Below the pieces are notes generated by a model. That model worked only from the letters and a program-made list of their open reading frames with translations, did no database searches and was not told the origin of the DNA. Shown here one piece after another: positions 54,345 through 63,464 of a stretch of DNA of 64,000 bases. Positions within the stretch are counted from its first letter, which is position 1. Each line of letters starts with the position of its first letter. This DNA is from Cupriavidus consociatus (GTDB lineage: Bacteria; Pseudomonadota; Gammaproteobacteria; Burkholderiales; Burkholderiaceae), in contig NZ_JAGIQA010000023.1 of NCBI RefSeq assembly GCF_017814975.1, positions 62,001 through 126,000 of the forward strand. Direction: 5' to 3'. Position numbers and translations under genes: made by a program.

Positions 54345-56351
54345 CTAAGCGACGGCCTCGCAGGCCTGTTGTTGGGGGGACTGCTGCGGTGCGCGCTCGT
54401 GCGCCAGCCACGCCTGGAACATCAGCACGCACCACAGCGGATGCTGCCAGTTGCGCCGCCCGCAGAGGTGCTCGGCCCAGCGGCTGCGGATCGGTTCCGG
54501 ATTCAGGAAGCCCTCCTGGCGCAGGCGCCGCTCGTCCAGGAGATCCTCGGCCCAGTCGCGCAGCGGGCCGCGCAGCCATGCGTCGATCGGAATGCCGAAG
54601 CCCATCTTGGGGCGCTCGATCAGCGCCCTGGGCACATAGCGGTCCAGTACCTGGCGCAGCACCCATTTGGTGGTGTATCCGCCGGCTTCCTTGCGCACCT
54701 TGCACGCGAGCGGCAGGCGCCAGGCGAACTCGACCACGCGGTGGTCCAGGAACGGTATGCGCGTCTCCAGGCTGTGGTGCATGGCCGCGCGGTCCACCTT
54801 GGTCAGGATGTCATTGGGCAGGTAGCCCAGCATGTCCAGCGCCATCATGCGCTCGACGTCGGTCAGTGCGCCGAGGGACAGGGCGCCGTCCGGCACCGTG
54901 TCCGGCTCGGTGCCGCCGATGACAAGCGCCTCCGGGTGGTGCCAGTGCGACACCATGCCCCGATACAGCTCGGTCGACGAGTGCGCGGCCATGACGCCCG
55001 CGCCCTTGTGGACCTTTTCGCCGAGATTGTTCCAGCGCGAGGCGATAGGCAGCGTGGCGGCGAGCTGGTCGATGCGCTGCGGGGAGAAACGCGTCAGTCC
55101 CCATGCCGCGGCGGCGCGCATTGGAGAGGGGATGCGCGACAGCCGTTGCCACAGCTCCGCGGTGATCTGGTAGCGGTTGTAGCCGCCGAACAGCTCGTCG
55201 CCGGCGTCGCCGGACAGCGACACGGTGACGTGGCGCCGCGCCAGCTGGCTGACCAGCAGCGTCGGGATCTGCGAGGAGTCGGCGAACGGCTCGTCGTAGC
55301 TGCCGGGCAATTCAGGGATGACCGCCATCGCATGTTCCGGCGTGACGTACAGCTCGGTATGGCTGGTGCCCAGATGCCGCGCGACCGCCTTGGCGTACAC
55401 CGCCTCGCTGTAGTCCGAATTGTCGAAGCCGATGGTAAAGGTGCGGACCGGCTGCGGCGATTGCGCCTGCATCAGCGCCACCACGGTCGACGAATCGACG
55501 CCACCGGACAGGAAGGCGCCAAGCGGCACGTCTGCCATCATCTGGCGGCCCACCGCCTGGCGCAGCAGCGTCTCCAGGCTGTCCACGGCCTCCTCGGGAG
55601 TGCCGGTGAACGGATGCCGCACGCCCTCGAGCGCCGCTGCGGCGCCCGACCAATAGGGACGCAGCACGGGATCCGGGGCCCGCAGCGAGAGCGTCAGCAG
55701 ATGCGCGGGCGGCAGCTTGGTTATGCCCTGGTAGATGGAGTGGCTGCCTGCCACATTGTTGTGGCGCATGAACAGGCACAGCGCATCGCGATCGATGCGC
55801 CCCGCGAACGCCGGATGGCGCCGCAGCGCCTTCAGTTCCGAGCCGAACAGGAAGGTACGTGCCTGGCCCGTCCCCTGCCAGCCGTAGTAGAGCGGCTTCT
55901 CGCCGAGGCGGTCGCGCGCCAGTGTCAGGGTGCCCGCCTGCCGGTCCCACAACGCAAAGGCGAACATGCCCTGCGCCCGCCGCACCGTGGCCTCGGCGCC
56001 CCAGGCGTCGATGCCGGCAAGCAGCGTCTCGGTGTCGGAATGGCCCCGCCAGCGCGGCGCGGCTCCCGCACGCTCCAGCTCGGCGCGGATTTCCAGGTGG
56101 TTGTAGATCTCGCCGTTGTACGCAATCACATAGCGGCCGCTGGCTGCCGCCATCGGCTGTTGCCCGGCCGCGGACAGGTCGACGATGGCCAGGCGCCGGT
56201 GCGCCAGGCCGAACGGCTTGTCCGGATCGCACCAGGTATCGCCGTGATCCGGTCCGCGATGGCGGATCTGCCTGGCCATCGCGGCCAGCAGCGCGGCGCG
56301 CTCGGCCATGGGGGTGGGTAAGCCGCCGAGAAATCCTGCAAGTCCGCACAT
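54345..56351 (-). CDS. Asparagine synthase-like amidotransferase
   Basis: 668 aa. Met-Cys2 gives the class II glutaminase nucleophile (MCGLAGFLGG). The synthase half has the ATP-pyrophosphatase loop SGGVDSS near 271-277 and the later SGDAGDELFGGYNRY. Homologs in surface polysaccharide loci (WbpS-like) amidate uronic acids instead of making free asparagine. The neighbouring epimerase and dehydrogenase (UDP-GalNAcA supply) support that role here, by inference. The ATG at 56351 is 19 bases after the epimerase stop. Confidence 0.9.
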   Translation of the reverse strand: MCGLAGFLGGLPTPMAERAALLAAMARQIRHRGPDHGDTWCDPDKPFGLAHRRLAIVDLSAAGQQPMAAASGRYVIAYNGEIYNHLEIRAELERAGAAPRWRGHSDTETLLAGIDAWGAEATVRRAQGMFAFALWDRQAGTLTLARDRLGEKPLYYGWQGTGQARTFLFGSELKALRRHPAFAGRIDRDALCLFMRHNNVAGSHSIYQGITKLPPAHLLTLSLRAPDPVLRPYWSGAAAALEGVRHPFTGTPEEAVDSLETLLRQAVGRQMMADVPLGAFLSGGVDSSTVVALMQAQSPQPVRTFTIGFDNSDYSEAVYAKAVARHLGTSHTELYVTPEHAMAVIPELPGSYDEPFADSSQIPTLLVSQLARRHVTVSLSGDAGDELFGGYNRYQITAELWQRLSRIPSPMRAAAAWGLTRFSPQRIDQLAATLPIASRWNNLGEKVHKGAGVMAAHSSTELYRGMVSHWHHPEALVIGGTEPDTVPDGALSLGALTDVERMMALDMLGYLPNDILTKVDRAAMHHSLETRIPFLDHRVVEFAWRLPLACKVRKEAGGYTTKWVLRQVLDRYVPRALIERPKMGFGIPIDAWLRGPLRDWAEDLLDERRLRQEGFLNPEPIRSRWAEHLCGRRNWQHPLWCVLMFQAWLAHERAPQQSPQQQACEAVA

Positions 56352-56370
56352 TGTCGTTTTCCGGTTGCGC

Positions 56371-57456
56371 TCAGGCCTTCAATGCCTGCTGCCTTTGCAC
56401 GTACCAAAGCATCGCCTCGGCAAGCCCGTCGCGGATGCGGTGCGTGGGCTGGTATCCCAGCAGGCTCTGCGCCTTGCTGATGTCGGCCTGGCTGTGGCGC
56501 ACGTCGCCTGCCCGGAAGCCGCGATAGACCGGCTGGGTACCGGCGGCCACGCCATAGCGCAGCAGCCCGTCGCGAAGCAGCTCGAACAGCGTGGTCAGCG
56601 TGGTGCGATCGCCGACCGCGACGTTGTAGACCTGGCTGGCCGACTCGCGGTATTCGCTGGTGGCGGCCAGCAGGTTGACCTGTACGGCGTTGGCGACGTA
56701 GCAGAAGTCGCGGCTGGTCTCGCCGTCGCCGTTGATGCAGACGGCCTCGTGCCGCAGCAGGGCGGCGATCCATTTCGGAATCACGGCCGCGTAGGCACCG
56801 TTCGGATCCTGGCGCGGCCCGAACACGTTGAAATAGCGCAGGCCGACGGCGTGCACGCCGTAGCACCGGTGGAACACGTCGGCATACAGCTCGTTGGCGT
56901 ACTTGGTGACCGCATAGGGGCTCAGCGGCTTGCCGATCAGGTCTTCCACCTTGGGCAGGCCCGGGTGGTCGCCATAGGTGCTGCTGCTGGCCGCATAGAC
57001 GAAGGTCTTGACCTGCGCGTCGCGGGCGGCGACCAGCATGTTCAGGAAGCCGGTGATGTTCACGCTGTGGGTCGAGACCGGGTCCTCGAGGCTGCGGGGC
57101 ACGGAGCCGAGCGCGGCCTGGTGCAGCACGAAGTCCACCGGATGCAGGGCCGCGGCTGTGCCTGCGCGCGCGGGCGCACGGAACAGCATGGCGTTGCGGC
57201 AGTGCTCGGGGTTGCGGATATCCCCCTCGACGAACTGGAAGTTTGCCCATTGCCTGGGCGGCACCAGCGACTCGACCTCGCACAGGTTGCGGCGGTGCCC
57301 GGTGGAAAAATTGTCCAGGCCGATCACGCGCTGGTCGAGCCGCAACAGCGTTTCCAGCAGGTTGCTGCCGATGAATCCGGCGACGCCGGTGATGAGCCAC
57401 GTGCGCGGCGTGGCGGCCAGGCGTGTCTTCAGGTGCGCGTAGGCGTTCTCATGCAT
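56371..57456 (-). CDS. WbpP-like UDP-N-acetylglucosamine C4-epimerase
   Basis: 361 aa from ATG 57456, the start most like WbpP/TviC proteins. NAD motif TGVAGFIGSN near 23-31, catalytic ASSSTYG and YAVTK (SPYAVTKYANE), and the FNVFGPRQDPNGAYAAVIP segment. It converts UDP-GlcNAc and UDP-GalNAc. A short Ala/Arg-rich insertion (RAPARAGTAAALHP) is unusual. It lies 46 bases downstream of the TviB-like gene in the same unit. Confidence 0.9.
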   Translation of the reverse strand: MHENAYAHLKTRLAATPRTWLITGVAGFIGSNLLETLLRLDQRVIGLDNFSTGHRRNLCEVESLVPPRQWANFQFVEGDIRNPEHCRNAMLFRAPARAGTAAALHPVDFVLHQAALGSVPRSLEDPVSTHSVNITGFLNMLVAARDAQVKTFVYAASSSTYGDHPGLPKVEDLIGKPLSPYAVTKYANELYADVFHRCYGVHAVGLRYFNVFGPRQDPNGAYAAVIPKWIAALLRHEAVCINGDGETSRDFCYVANAVQVNLLAATSEYRESASQVYNVAVGDRTTLTTLFELLRDGLLRYGVAAGTQPVYRGFRAGDVRHSQADISKAQSLLGYQPTHRIRDGLAEAMLWYVQRQQALKA

Positions 57457-57502
57457 GAACAGTGGCTCCGTGGCGCGGTTCCGGGTGGGTTTGCGTACGT
57501 GG

Positions 57503-58780
57503 CTACAGGCGTCCGTCAACCTCGCTGCGCGGCAGGATGCCCTTCACGTCGAACAGCACCGCGTGCTCCTTGCCGAAAGCCTTGATTGCCCGCACGCCCA
57601 TGGTGACGAACTGGTGGTGCGCGACCGCCAGCACGATGGCATCGTAGTGGCCGTGCCGGGGGGCCTGGCGCAGGCATGCCAGCCCGTATTCCTCTTCGGC
57701 GTCCTCGACATTGATCCAGGGGTCGTAGACGTCGATCTCGGCGTTGTAGCCGCGCAGCGTCGTCACGATGTCGACCGCCTTGGTGTTGCGCACATCAGGG
57801 CAGTTTTCCTTGAACGTCAGACCCAGCACCAGCACGCGGCTGCCAAGCACGGGAATGCCCCGGCGCAGCATCAGCTTCACCACCTCGTCGGCGACATGGA
57901 TCGCCATGCGGTCGTTGATGCGCCGGCCGGCAAGGATGACCTGCGGGTGGTAGCCGACCTCCTGCGCCTTGTGCGTCAGATAGTAGGGATCGACGCCGAT
58001 GCAGTGCCCGCCGACCAGGCCAGGACGGAACGGCAGGAAATTCCACTTGGTGCCGGCGGCCTTGAGCACTTCGAGCGTGTCGATATCGAGCTTGTGGAAC
58101 AGCAGGCTGAGTTCGTTCATCAGCGCGATGTTGACGTCGCGCTGAGTGTTCTCGATGACCTTCGCGGCTTCCGCCACGCGGATGCTGCTGGCCCGGTGCG
58201 TGCCGGCCACGATGATCTTGCGGTAGAGCGCGTCGATGGCCTCGCTGACCTCGGGCGTGCTGCCGCTGGTGACCTTGCGGATATCCGGCAGCCGGTGCTC
58301 CTTGTCGCCGGGGTTGATGCGTTCGGGGCTGTATCCGCAGAAAAAGTCTTCGTTGAATTTCAGGCCGCTGTGCCGCTCCAGCACCGGCACGCAGATTTCC
58401 TCGGTAGCGCCCGGATACACGGTCGATTCATAGATCACCACCGCGCCCGGCGCCATCGCCTTGCCCACGGTCTCGCTCGCCAGGATCAGCGGTGTCAGGT
58501 CGGGGCGCTTGGCCCGGTCCACCGGCGTCGGCACGGTCACGATAAAGACCTGGCAGTCCTTCAGCGCGGCAGGATCGCTGCTGTAGCGCAGCTGGCGCGC
58601 GCTGCGCAGTTCATCCGCGGTGACCTCCAGCGTGGCGTCATGGCTGTTGCGCAGTTCTTCGATGCGCGCGGCATTGATATCGAAGCCCACGACCGGCTGC
58701 TGCTTGCCGAATTCCACGGCGAGTGGCAGGCCGACATAGCCCAGCCCGATGATGGCGACTTGTGCGTGACTGAAGTCCAT
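57503..58780 (-). CDS. tviB: UDP-N-acetyl-hexosamine dehydrogenase (TviB/WbpO-like)
   Basis: 425 aa. NAD motif IGLGYVGLPLAVEFG at residues 11-25, TVPTPVDRAKRPDLTPL, and the active-site GGHCIGVDPYYLT with its catalytic Cys. It oxidises C6 of UDP-GlcNAc or UDP-GalNAc to the uronic acid. With the WbpP-like epimerase it gives UDP-GalNAcA, as in Salmonella Vi antigen and Ralstonia EPS I. It starts an operon of four genes reading down to the GT4 gene. Confidence 0.93.
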   Translation of the reverse strand: MDFSHAQVAIIGLGYVGLPLAVEFGKQQPVVGFDINAARIEELRNSHDATLEVTADELRSARQLRYSSDPAALKDCQVFIVTVPTPVDRAKRPDLTPLILASETVGKAMAPGAVVIYESTVYPGATEEICVPVLERHSGLKFNEDFFCGYSPERINPGDKEHRLPDIRKVTSGSTPEVSEAIDALYRKIIVAGTHRASSIRVAEAAKVIENTQRDVNIALMNELSLLFHKLDIDTLEVLKAAGTKWNFLPFRPGLVGGHCIGVDPYYLTHKAQEVGYHPQVILAGRRINDRMAIHVADEVVKLMLRRGIPVLGSRVLVLGLTFKENCPDVRNTKAVDIVTTLRGYNAEIDVYDPWINVEDAEEEYGLACLRQAPRHGHYDAIVLAVAHHQFVTMGVRAIKAFGKEHAVLFDVKGILPRSEVDGRL

Positions 58781-58929
58781 GACAGTGATCTTCCGAGTTT
58801 GCGAGCCTGCCGACGACGGCGTGAAAAGCCAGATTCGTGAAAATTATCGTGCGCAGCCAGCATGCCGTGCGCGGGGTTTCGTGCCTTGGCGTACACAGGC
58901 GCGCGCGCGTGCGGCAGCCGCAGCGCGCG

Positions 58930-60093
58930 TCATGCCACGCCGATCTTGTTGCGGCCCGTTTCTCCCGAGATGCGGGACAACAGGCCTTCCCAGCGCACGG
59001 CAATCTCGGCCGGCGCGAACTTGTGTACGTTGCGGCGGCCGGCGTCGGCCAGGCGGGCGGCAAGCTCGGGACTGCCGATGACCGCCGCGATCTCGCGCGC
59101 CAGCGCGGCGGCATCGTCAACCGGGCTGAGCCGGGCGTTCTGGCCGTGGGTGAGCAAGGCTCTTACGCCCGTCTCGCAGTTGGTGGCGACGATCGGCAGG
59201 CCGTAGGCCATGGCCTCCACCAGCACCAGAGAGAAGCCTTCATAGCGGGAGCTGAGGCAGAGCATGGCGGCGTCCCGGTACACCGCTTCGATATCGCTGC
59301 GCGCCGGCTCCAGGCGCACGCATTGCTGCAGGCCAAGCCGGTCGCGCTGCTGTGTCAGCGACGCCAGCAGCTCGCCGTTACCCACGATCCGCAGCCGCCA
59401 GTCAGGAAAGGCACGGGCAATGGGCACCCACGCCTGCAGCAGCACATCGAAGCCCTTGACGTCGGTCAGGCGCCCCACGGCGACCGCGGTACGGGACGTG
59501 CGCGCGGCGGGCTCGGCGGGAACGGGAAACGTCAGCGAATTGGGGATGACCTCGACATTGCTGCAGTGCAGGCGGCGTACCCATTTCTCGCGGTCCAGCT
59601 CGGTCAGCACCACGATGCGCTCGCAGGTGCGCGCGCTCAGGCGGCGCGCAATGCGGCGCCACCGCAGCCCCAGGTCCTGGTCGAAGTTGCAGTGTTCCCA
59701 GGCAATGCGGCGTACGCCGAGCCCCAGGCACGCCGGCAGCGTGAACAGGGTCAGCAGCGGGTCGACTTCCACCAGCAAGGCAATGCCATGCTGCCTGACG
59801 TAGCGGCGAATGCCGGCGACAGTGTGCAGGAAGTGCGTGCGGAAGGAGGGACGCTGGTCGAACAGCGTTTCATGCCGCACCGCCGGGTCGAGCGGGAAGC
59901 AACTGCGGTGATCGCTCAGGCTGAGGATGTGGATGCAGTGCCCGCGCCTGGCCAGCTCGTTCGCCACCGTGGCGGTCATGCGCTCGGCGCCGCCGAAGAC
60001 GTTCAGCGTCCCGGTCAGGAAGCAGATCGCCGGCCCTCGTGTCGCGCCGGCTGGCGACTGACGCCCGGCCTCAGCGGTAGCGTGCGACGGCAT
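58930..60093 (-). CDS. GT4 glycosyltransferase
   Basis: 387 aa from ATG 60093 (the frame extends upstream into the previous gene but that part is not homologous). GT-B fold with FLTGTLNVFGGAERMTATVANELARRG and AVAVGRLTDVKGFDVLLQAW, SSRYEGFSLVLVEAMAYGLPIVATNCETG. The start lies within the last codons of the upstream GT4 gene (23-base overlap), so the genes are co-transcribed. The sugar is unknown. Confidence 0.92.
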   Translation of the reverse strand: MPSHATAEAGRQSPAGATRGPAICFLTGTLNVFGGAERMTATVANELARRGHCIHILSLSDHRSCFPLDPAVRHETLFDQRPSFRTHFLHTVAGIRRYVRQHGIALLVEVDPLLTLFTLPACLGLGVRRIAWEHCNFDQDLGLRWRRIARRLSARTCERIVVLTELDREKWVRRLHCSNVEVIPNSLTFPVPAEPAARTSRTAVAVGRLTDVKGFDVLLQAWVPIARAFPDWRLRIVGNGELLASLTQQRDRLGLQQCVRLEPARSDIEAVYRDAAMLCLSSRYEGFSLVLVEAMAYGLPIVATNCETGVRALLTHGQNARLSPVDDAAALAREIAAVIGSPELAARLADAGRRNVHKFAPAEIAVRWEGLLSRISGETGRNKIGVA

Positions 60094-61246
60094 CGGGAAC
60101 CTCGACTTGTGCCGGCGCGCCGGCGCGTGCATAGCTGGCGTACAGGCGCAGCCAGTCGCGCGCGATGCATCGGATATTGAAACTGGTCGCAATGTGCTCG
60201 TGCCGCGCAGCCTCGTCGACAGGTCCTCCGCGGCCTTGCGAGACGGCGTCGCGAATGGCACGTGCCAGCGCTGGCGTATCGCCACGCGGGACCAGCGTGC
60301 CGATCCCACGGACCATGGCGGGAACACCCGAGGCATCCGTGGCGACCACCGGGCAGCCGCTCGCCAGCGCCTCGCCTACCACCAGCGGCATGCCTTCGAT
60401 CAGGGATGACAGCACGAACAGGTCCGCCGCATTCAGCAGTGCCGGCACGTCCATCCGCTTGCCAAGCAGAATTACGCGTCCGGTCAGCCCATGCTGTTCG
60501 ATGCGCCGCGCCAGTGCGTCGCGCTGTGGCCCTTCGCCGGCGATCATCAGTACGGTGTCGTCCCCGAAGGATGCCTGCGCGAAGGCATCGATCAGGGTGG
60601 TCTGTGCCTTGTCCGGTACCAGCCGGCCCACGTTGAGAATGAGCCGGTCGCCCGGGCGCAGGCCGAGTTCGGCACGGGTGTCGCTGCGCTGCCCGGCGCT
60701 GGGCCGGTAGCGAGTCGTATCGAAGCCGTTGGGCACATAGACGATGCGCGAGGCGGGAGCCGCGCGCACCTCGATCATGCGCTGCCGGCCTTCTTCGCTG
60801 ACCTGGGTAGTGAGATCGGCCCAGCGGTCAGTGAGGCGATACCCCAGCATGCGCAATGCCCCGCCCTCGAAGTAGTTGTGTGCCGTGCAGATCGTTGCCG
60901 GGACCGTGCACACGCGCGTCAGCAGGCGTGCCATCAGGTTGGCGTGAACGAGGTGGGAATGGACGATGTCCGGGCGCCAGCGCAGCACGAACCGCCGGAT
61001 CTGCATGAGCGTGCCCAGTAACGCCGCCGGCGTCTTGCGCATATTCAGCATCAGGACCTCGACGCCTTCGGGAAGCGTCAGCTCGCAGCCCGGCATCAGG
61101 CTTACCACGGAGACGGCGTGTCCCAGCAATCGGTACTGCATTGCGAGCGCGGCCACCTGCTGTTCAGCGCCGCCCAGTTGCAGGCAGGTGATGAGCAGCA
61201 TGATTCGCATCGGTACGGCGGGAATTCCGTTTTGACTCGGGTCCAT
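60071..61246 (-). CDS. GT4 glycosyltransferase, paralog B
   Basis: 391 aa. GT-B with RIMLLITCLQLGGAEQQVAALA, ILNVGRLVPDKAQTTLIDAF and SSLIEGMPLVVGEALASGCPVVATDASGVPAM. Very like the next upstream gene (61387-62622) over the whole length, so the two are tandem copies. The ATG at 61246 gives a 12-residue leader before MRIM; the Met at MRIM is an alternative. Overlaps the downstream GT4 gene. Confidence 0.92.
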   Translation of the reverse strand: MDPSQNGIPAVPMRIMLLITCLQLGGAEQQVAALAMQYRLLGHAVSVVSLMPGCELTLPEGVEVLMLNMRKTPAALLGTLMQIRRFVLRWRPDIVHSHLVHANLMARLLTRVCTVPATICTAHNYFEGGALRMLGYRLTDRWADLTTQVSEEGRQRMIEVRAAPASRIVYVPNGFDTTRYRPSAGQRSDTRAELGLRPGDRLILNVGRLVPDKAQTTLIDAFAQASFGDDTVLMIAGEGPQRDALARRIEQHGLTGRVILLGKRMDVPALLNAADLFVLSSLIEGMPLVVGEALASGCPVVATDASGVPAMVRGIGTLVPRGDTPALARAIRDAVSQGRGGPVDEAARHEHIATSFNIRCIARDWLRLYASYARAGAPAQVEVPDAVARYR

Positions 61247-61386
61247 CTGCGCTCCGGCGTGAGGGTTTGTGCAGTACCAGTTACGCTATCGCACCCGCAC
61301 CGCAGCATCCGTTCGGCGTCGAACGGATGTTCCGCCCGATGCTGCGCTGGCAGTCGTGGCTGCAATGCAGCCGGCGGCAGAAAGGT

Positions 61387-62622
61387 TCACCGTGGCGGCC
61401 AGAAAGCCGGGCGCCGCCCGCTGCGCGCGCCCGCAGAGCGCGACGTCTCACGGTCTGTGCGCCGTGGCAGCGCGGACGCCGGGTGGGACGCCGCGCCGGT
61501 GCGGGTGCAGTCCGCGTACAGCCGCAGCCAGGTGCGGGCGATGGCCTCGATGCTGAAAGCGGAATCGATGTGCCGATGCCGCGCCGCCTCGTCCGCGGCC
61601 GCGCCGCGTCCTGGCAAGAGCGCGTCACGCATGGCCCGCGCCAGGGCGGCCGGATCCCCGCGCGGCACGACTGTGCCAACGCCGTCCACCATCGGCGCCA
61701 CGCCGGCGGCGTCCGTGGCCACGACCGGGCAGCCGCACGCCAGCGCTTCGCCCACCACCAGCGGCATCCCTTCGACCCGTGACGACAGCACGAACAGGTC
61801 GGCTGCGTTCAGCAGGGCCGGCACGTCGTGCCGCCTGCCCAGCAGGCGCACCCGGCCGCCCAGGCCATGTCCGGCGATGCACTGCGCCAGCGTGTCGCGC
61901 AGCGGGCCGTCGCCGGCAATCATCAGCATCGTGCCGGCCGCAGGGGACAGTTGCGCAAAGGCATCGATCAGATCCGTCTGCGCTTTTTCCCAGACGAGCC
62001 GACCCACGTTGAGGATGAGCCGTTCGTCGCCATGCAGTCCGAGCGCCGCCCGCGCGGCGGACCGCGCCTGCGCGTGCGGGCGGTAGCGAGCCGTGTCGAT
62101 GCCGTTGGGGACGACGATGATCCGTTGTCCTGGCGCCGCGCGGGTCTCGATCATGATCTGGCGGCCCTCGGCGCTGACGTGGGTGGTGAGATCGCTCCAT
62201 CGATCGGTAAGGCGGTAGGCCAGCATGCGCAGCGCGCCGCCCTGGAAGACGCTGTGCGCCGTGCAGATCGTGGCCGGAACCGGGCACACGCGCGTCAGCA
62301 TGCGCGCGAACAGGTTGGCATGGATCATGTGGGCATGGACAACGTCCGGGCGCCATTGCAGCACGAAGCGGCGCACCCGCATGAGCGCTTCGAGCAATGA
62401 CAACGGCGTCTTGCGCATCGTCAGCATCACGGTTTCGACGCCTTCGGGCAGCGCCACCTCGTTGCCCGGCAGCAGGCTGACCACCGATACCCGGTGTCCC
62501 AGCGCCACATACTCGCGCGCGAGCGCCGCCACTTGCTGCTCCGCGCCGCCCAGCTGCAGGCAGGTGACAAGAAGCATGATCCGCATCGGTCCGCTGTGCT
62601 TCCCGTGTTGGCGCTGCTCCAT
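61387..62622 (-). CDS. GT4 glycosyltransferase, paralog A
   Basis: 411 aa from ATG 62622, with AGGAGA five bases upstream. It opens MEQRQHGKHSGPMRIMLLV and keeps the same order of motifs as paralog B: TCLQLGGAEQQVAAL, LNVGRLVWEKAQTDLIDAF, SSRVEGMPLVVGEALACGCPVVATDAAGVAPM. The last 40 residues are Arg-rich and differ from paralog B. It is the first gene of this run and is divergent from the PglC-like gene. Confidence 0.92.
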   Translation of the reverse strand: MEQRQHGKHSGPMRIMLLVTCLQLGGAEQQVAALAREYVALGHRVSVVSLLPGNEVALPEGVETVMLTMRKTPLSLLEALMRVRRFVLQWRPDVVHAHMIHANLFARMLTRVCPVPATICTAHSVFQGGALRMLAYRLTDRWSDLTTHVSAEGRQIMIETRAAPGQRIIVVPNGIDTARYRPHAQARSAARAALGLHGDERLILNVGRLVWEKAQTDLIDAFAQLSPAAGTMLMIAGDGPLRDTLAQCIAGHGLGGRVRLLGRRHDVPALLNAADLFVLSSRVEGMPLVVGEALACGCPVVATDAAGVAPMVDGVGTVVPRGDPAALARAMRDALLPGRGAAADEAARHRHIDSAFSIEAIARTWLRLYADCTRTGAASHPASALPRRTDRETSRSAGARSGRRPAFWPPR

Positions 62623-62819
62623 TGTGTCTCCTGCGACATGACCTGGCGCCCGCACCCTATCGCACCGCAGTGCCCGCATCTGTTCGCTGCCGAACCTATG
62701 CGGGCAACCGGCTGAAGATTGTGGTGCAAGCCACGTTCCGACGGCCCTGGCCGCTTCACAGTGGCGGACGAATCCGCTTAGATATCTCCTCGATACTGTT
62801 CAGAAGGTAGGGAAGGATC

Positions 62820-63419
62820 ATGAAGCGTGTTCTGGATATCGTCCTTGCGTCGCTGGCGCTGCTGGTGCTGGCGATTCCTCTTCTGGTCGTGATGGCCCTG
62901 GTGCGCTGCAAGCTTGGCAGTCCGGTGTTTTTCCGGCAGACGCGGGCCGGGCTCGATGGCAAGCCCTTTGAAGTCATCAAGTTCCGCACCATGACCGACG
63001 AGCGCGGTGCCGATGGCGAGCTGCTGCCTGACGCGCAACGCATTACGCCGTTCGGCTGGGTGATCCGCCGCACCAGCATCGATGAGCTCCCCGAACTCTG
63101 GTGCGTGCTGAAGGGCGAGATGAGCCTGGTCGGGCCGCGCCCGCTGCCTACCTTCTACCTGCCGCTCTATTCGGCGGAACAGGCGCGGCGGCTGGCCGTC
63201 AAGCCGGGCATCACGGGCTGGGCCCAGGTCAACGGGCGCAATTCACTGAGCTGGGAGGAGAAGTTCCGGCTGGACGTCTGGTACGTGGATCACCAGTCGA
63301 CCTGGCTGGACCTGAGGATCCTGTGGCGCACGATCGGCACCGTGCTTGCCAAGGAAGACATCAGCGCCGAAGGCGAAGTTTCCGCGACCCGCTTCTGCGG
63401 GAGCGAGAAGACACCATAG
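62820..63419 (+). CDS. PglC-like priming sugar-phosphate transferase
   Basis: 199 aa, a small monotopic phosphoglycosyl transferase. ATG 62820 follows AAGGA. One reentrant hydrophobic helix near residues 7-27, then the catalytic pair in FRQTRAGLDGKPFEVIKFRTMTDERG, RRTSIDELPELWCVLKGEMSLVGPRPL and KPGITGWAQVNGR. The short size and overall wording match PglC, which puts a diacetyl-bacillosamine phosphate on undecaprenyl phosphate. So it likely starts the EPS repeat. Followed by an aminotransferase gene, as in bacillosamine loci. Confidence 0.9.
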   Translation: MKRVLDIVLASLALLVLAIPLLVVMALVRCKLGSPVFFRQTRAGLDGKPFEVIKFRTMTDERGADGELLPDAQRITPFGWVIRRTSIDELPELWCVLKGEMSLVGPRPLPTFYLPLYSAEQARRLAVKPGITGWAQVNGRNSLSWEEKFRLDVWYVDHQSTWLDLRILWRTIGTVLAKEDISAEGEVSATRFCGSEKTP

Positions 63420-63464
63420 GCGCCCCCGGCGTGTGAACCGCACCGCAACCCTTGGAAATCGGCA

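Noticed and set aside
54369..56321. 650-codon plus-strand frame opposite the asparagine-synthase-like gene
   Set aside because: Antisense mirror of a clear class II amidotransferase.
59574..59591. Iteron-like GCGTACCCATTTCTCGCG within a glycosyltransferase gene
   Set aside because: It needs an extra base to align and is explained by coding for EKWVRR; not counted as an iteron.
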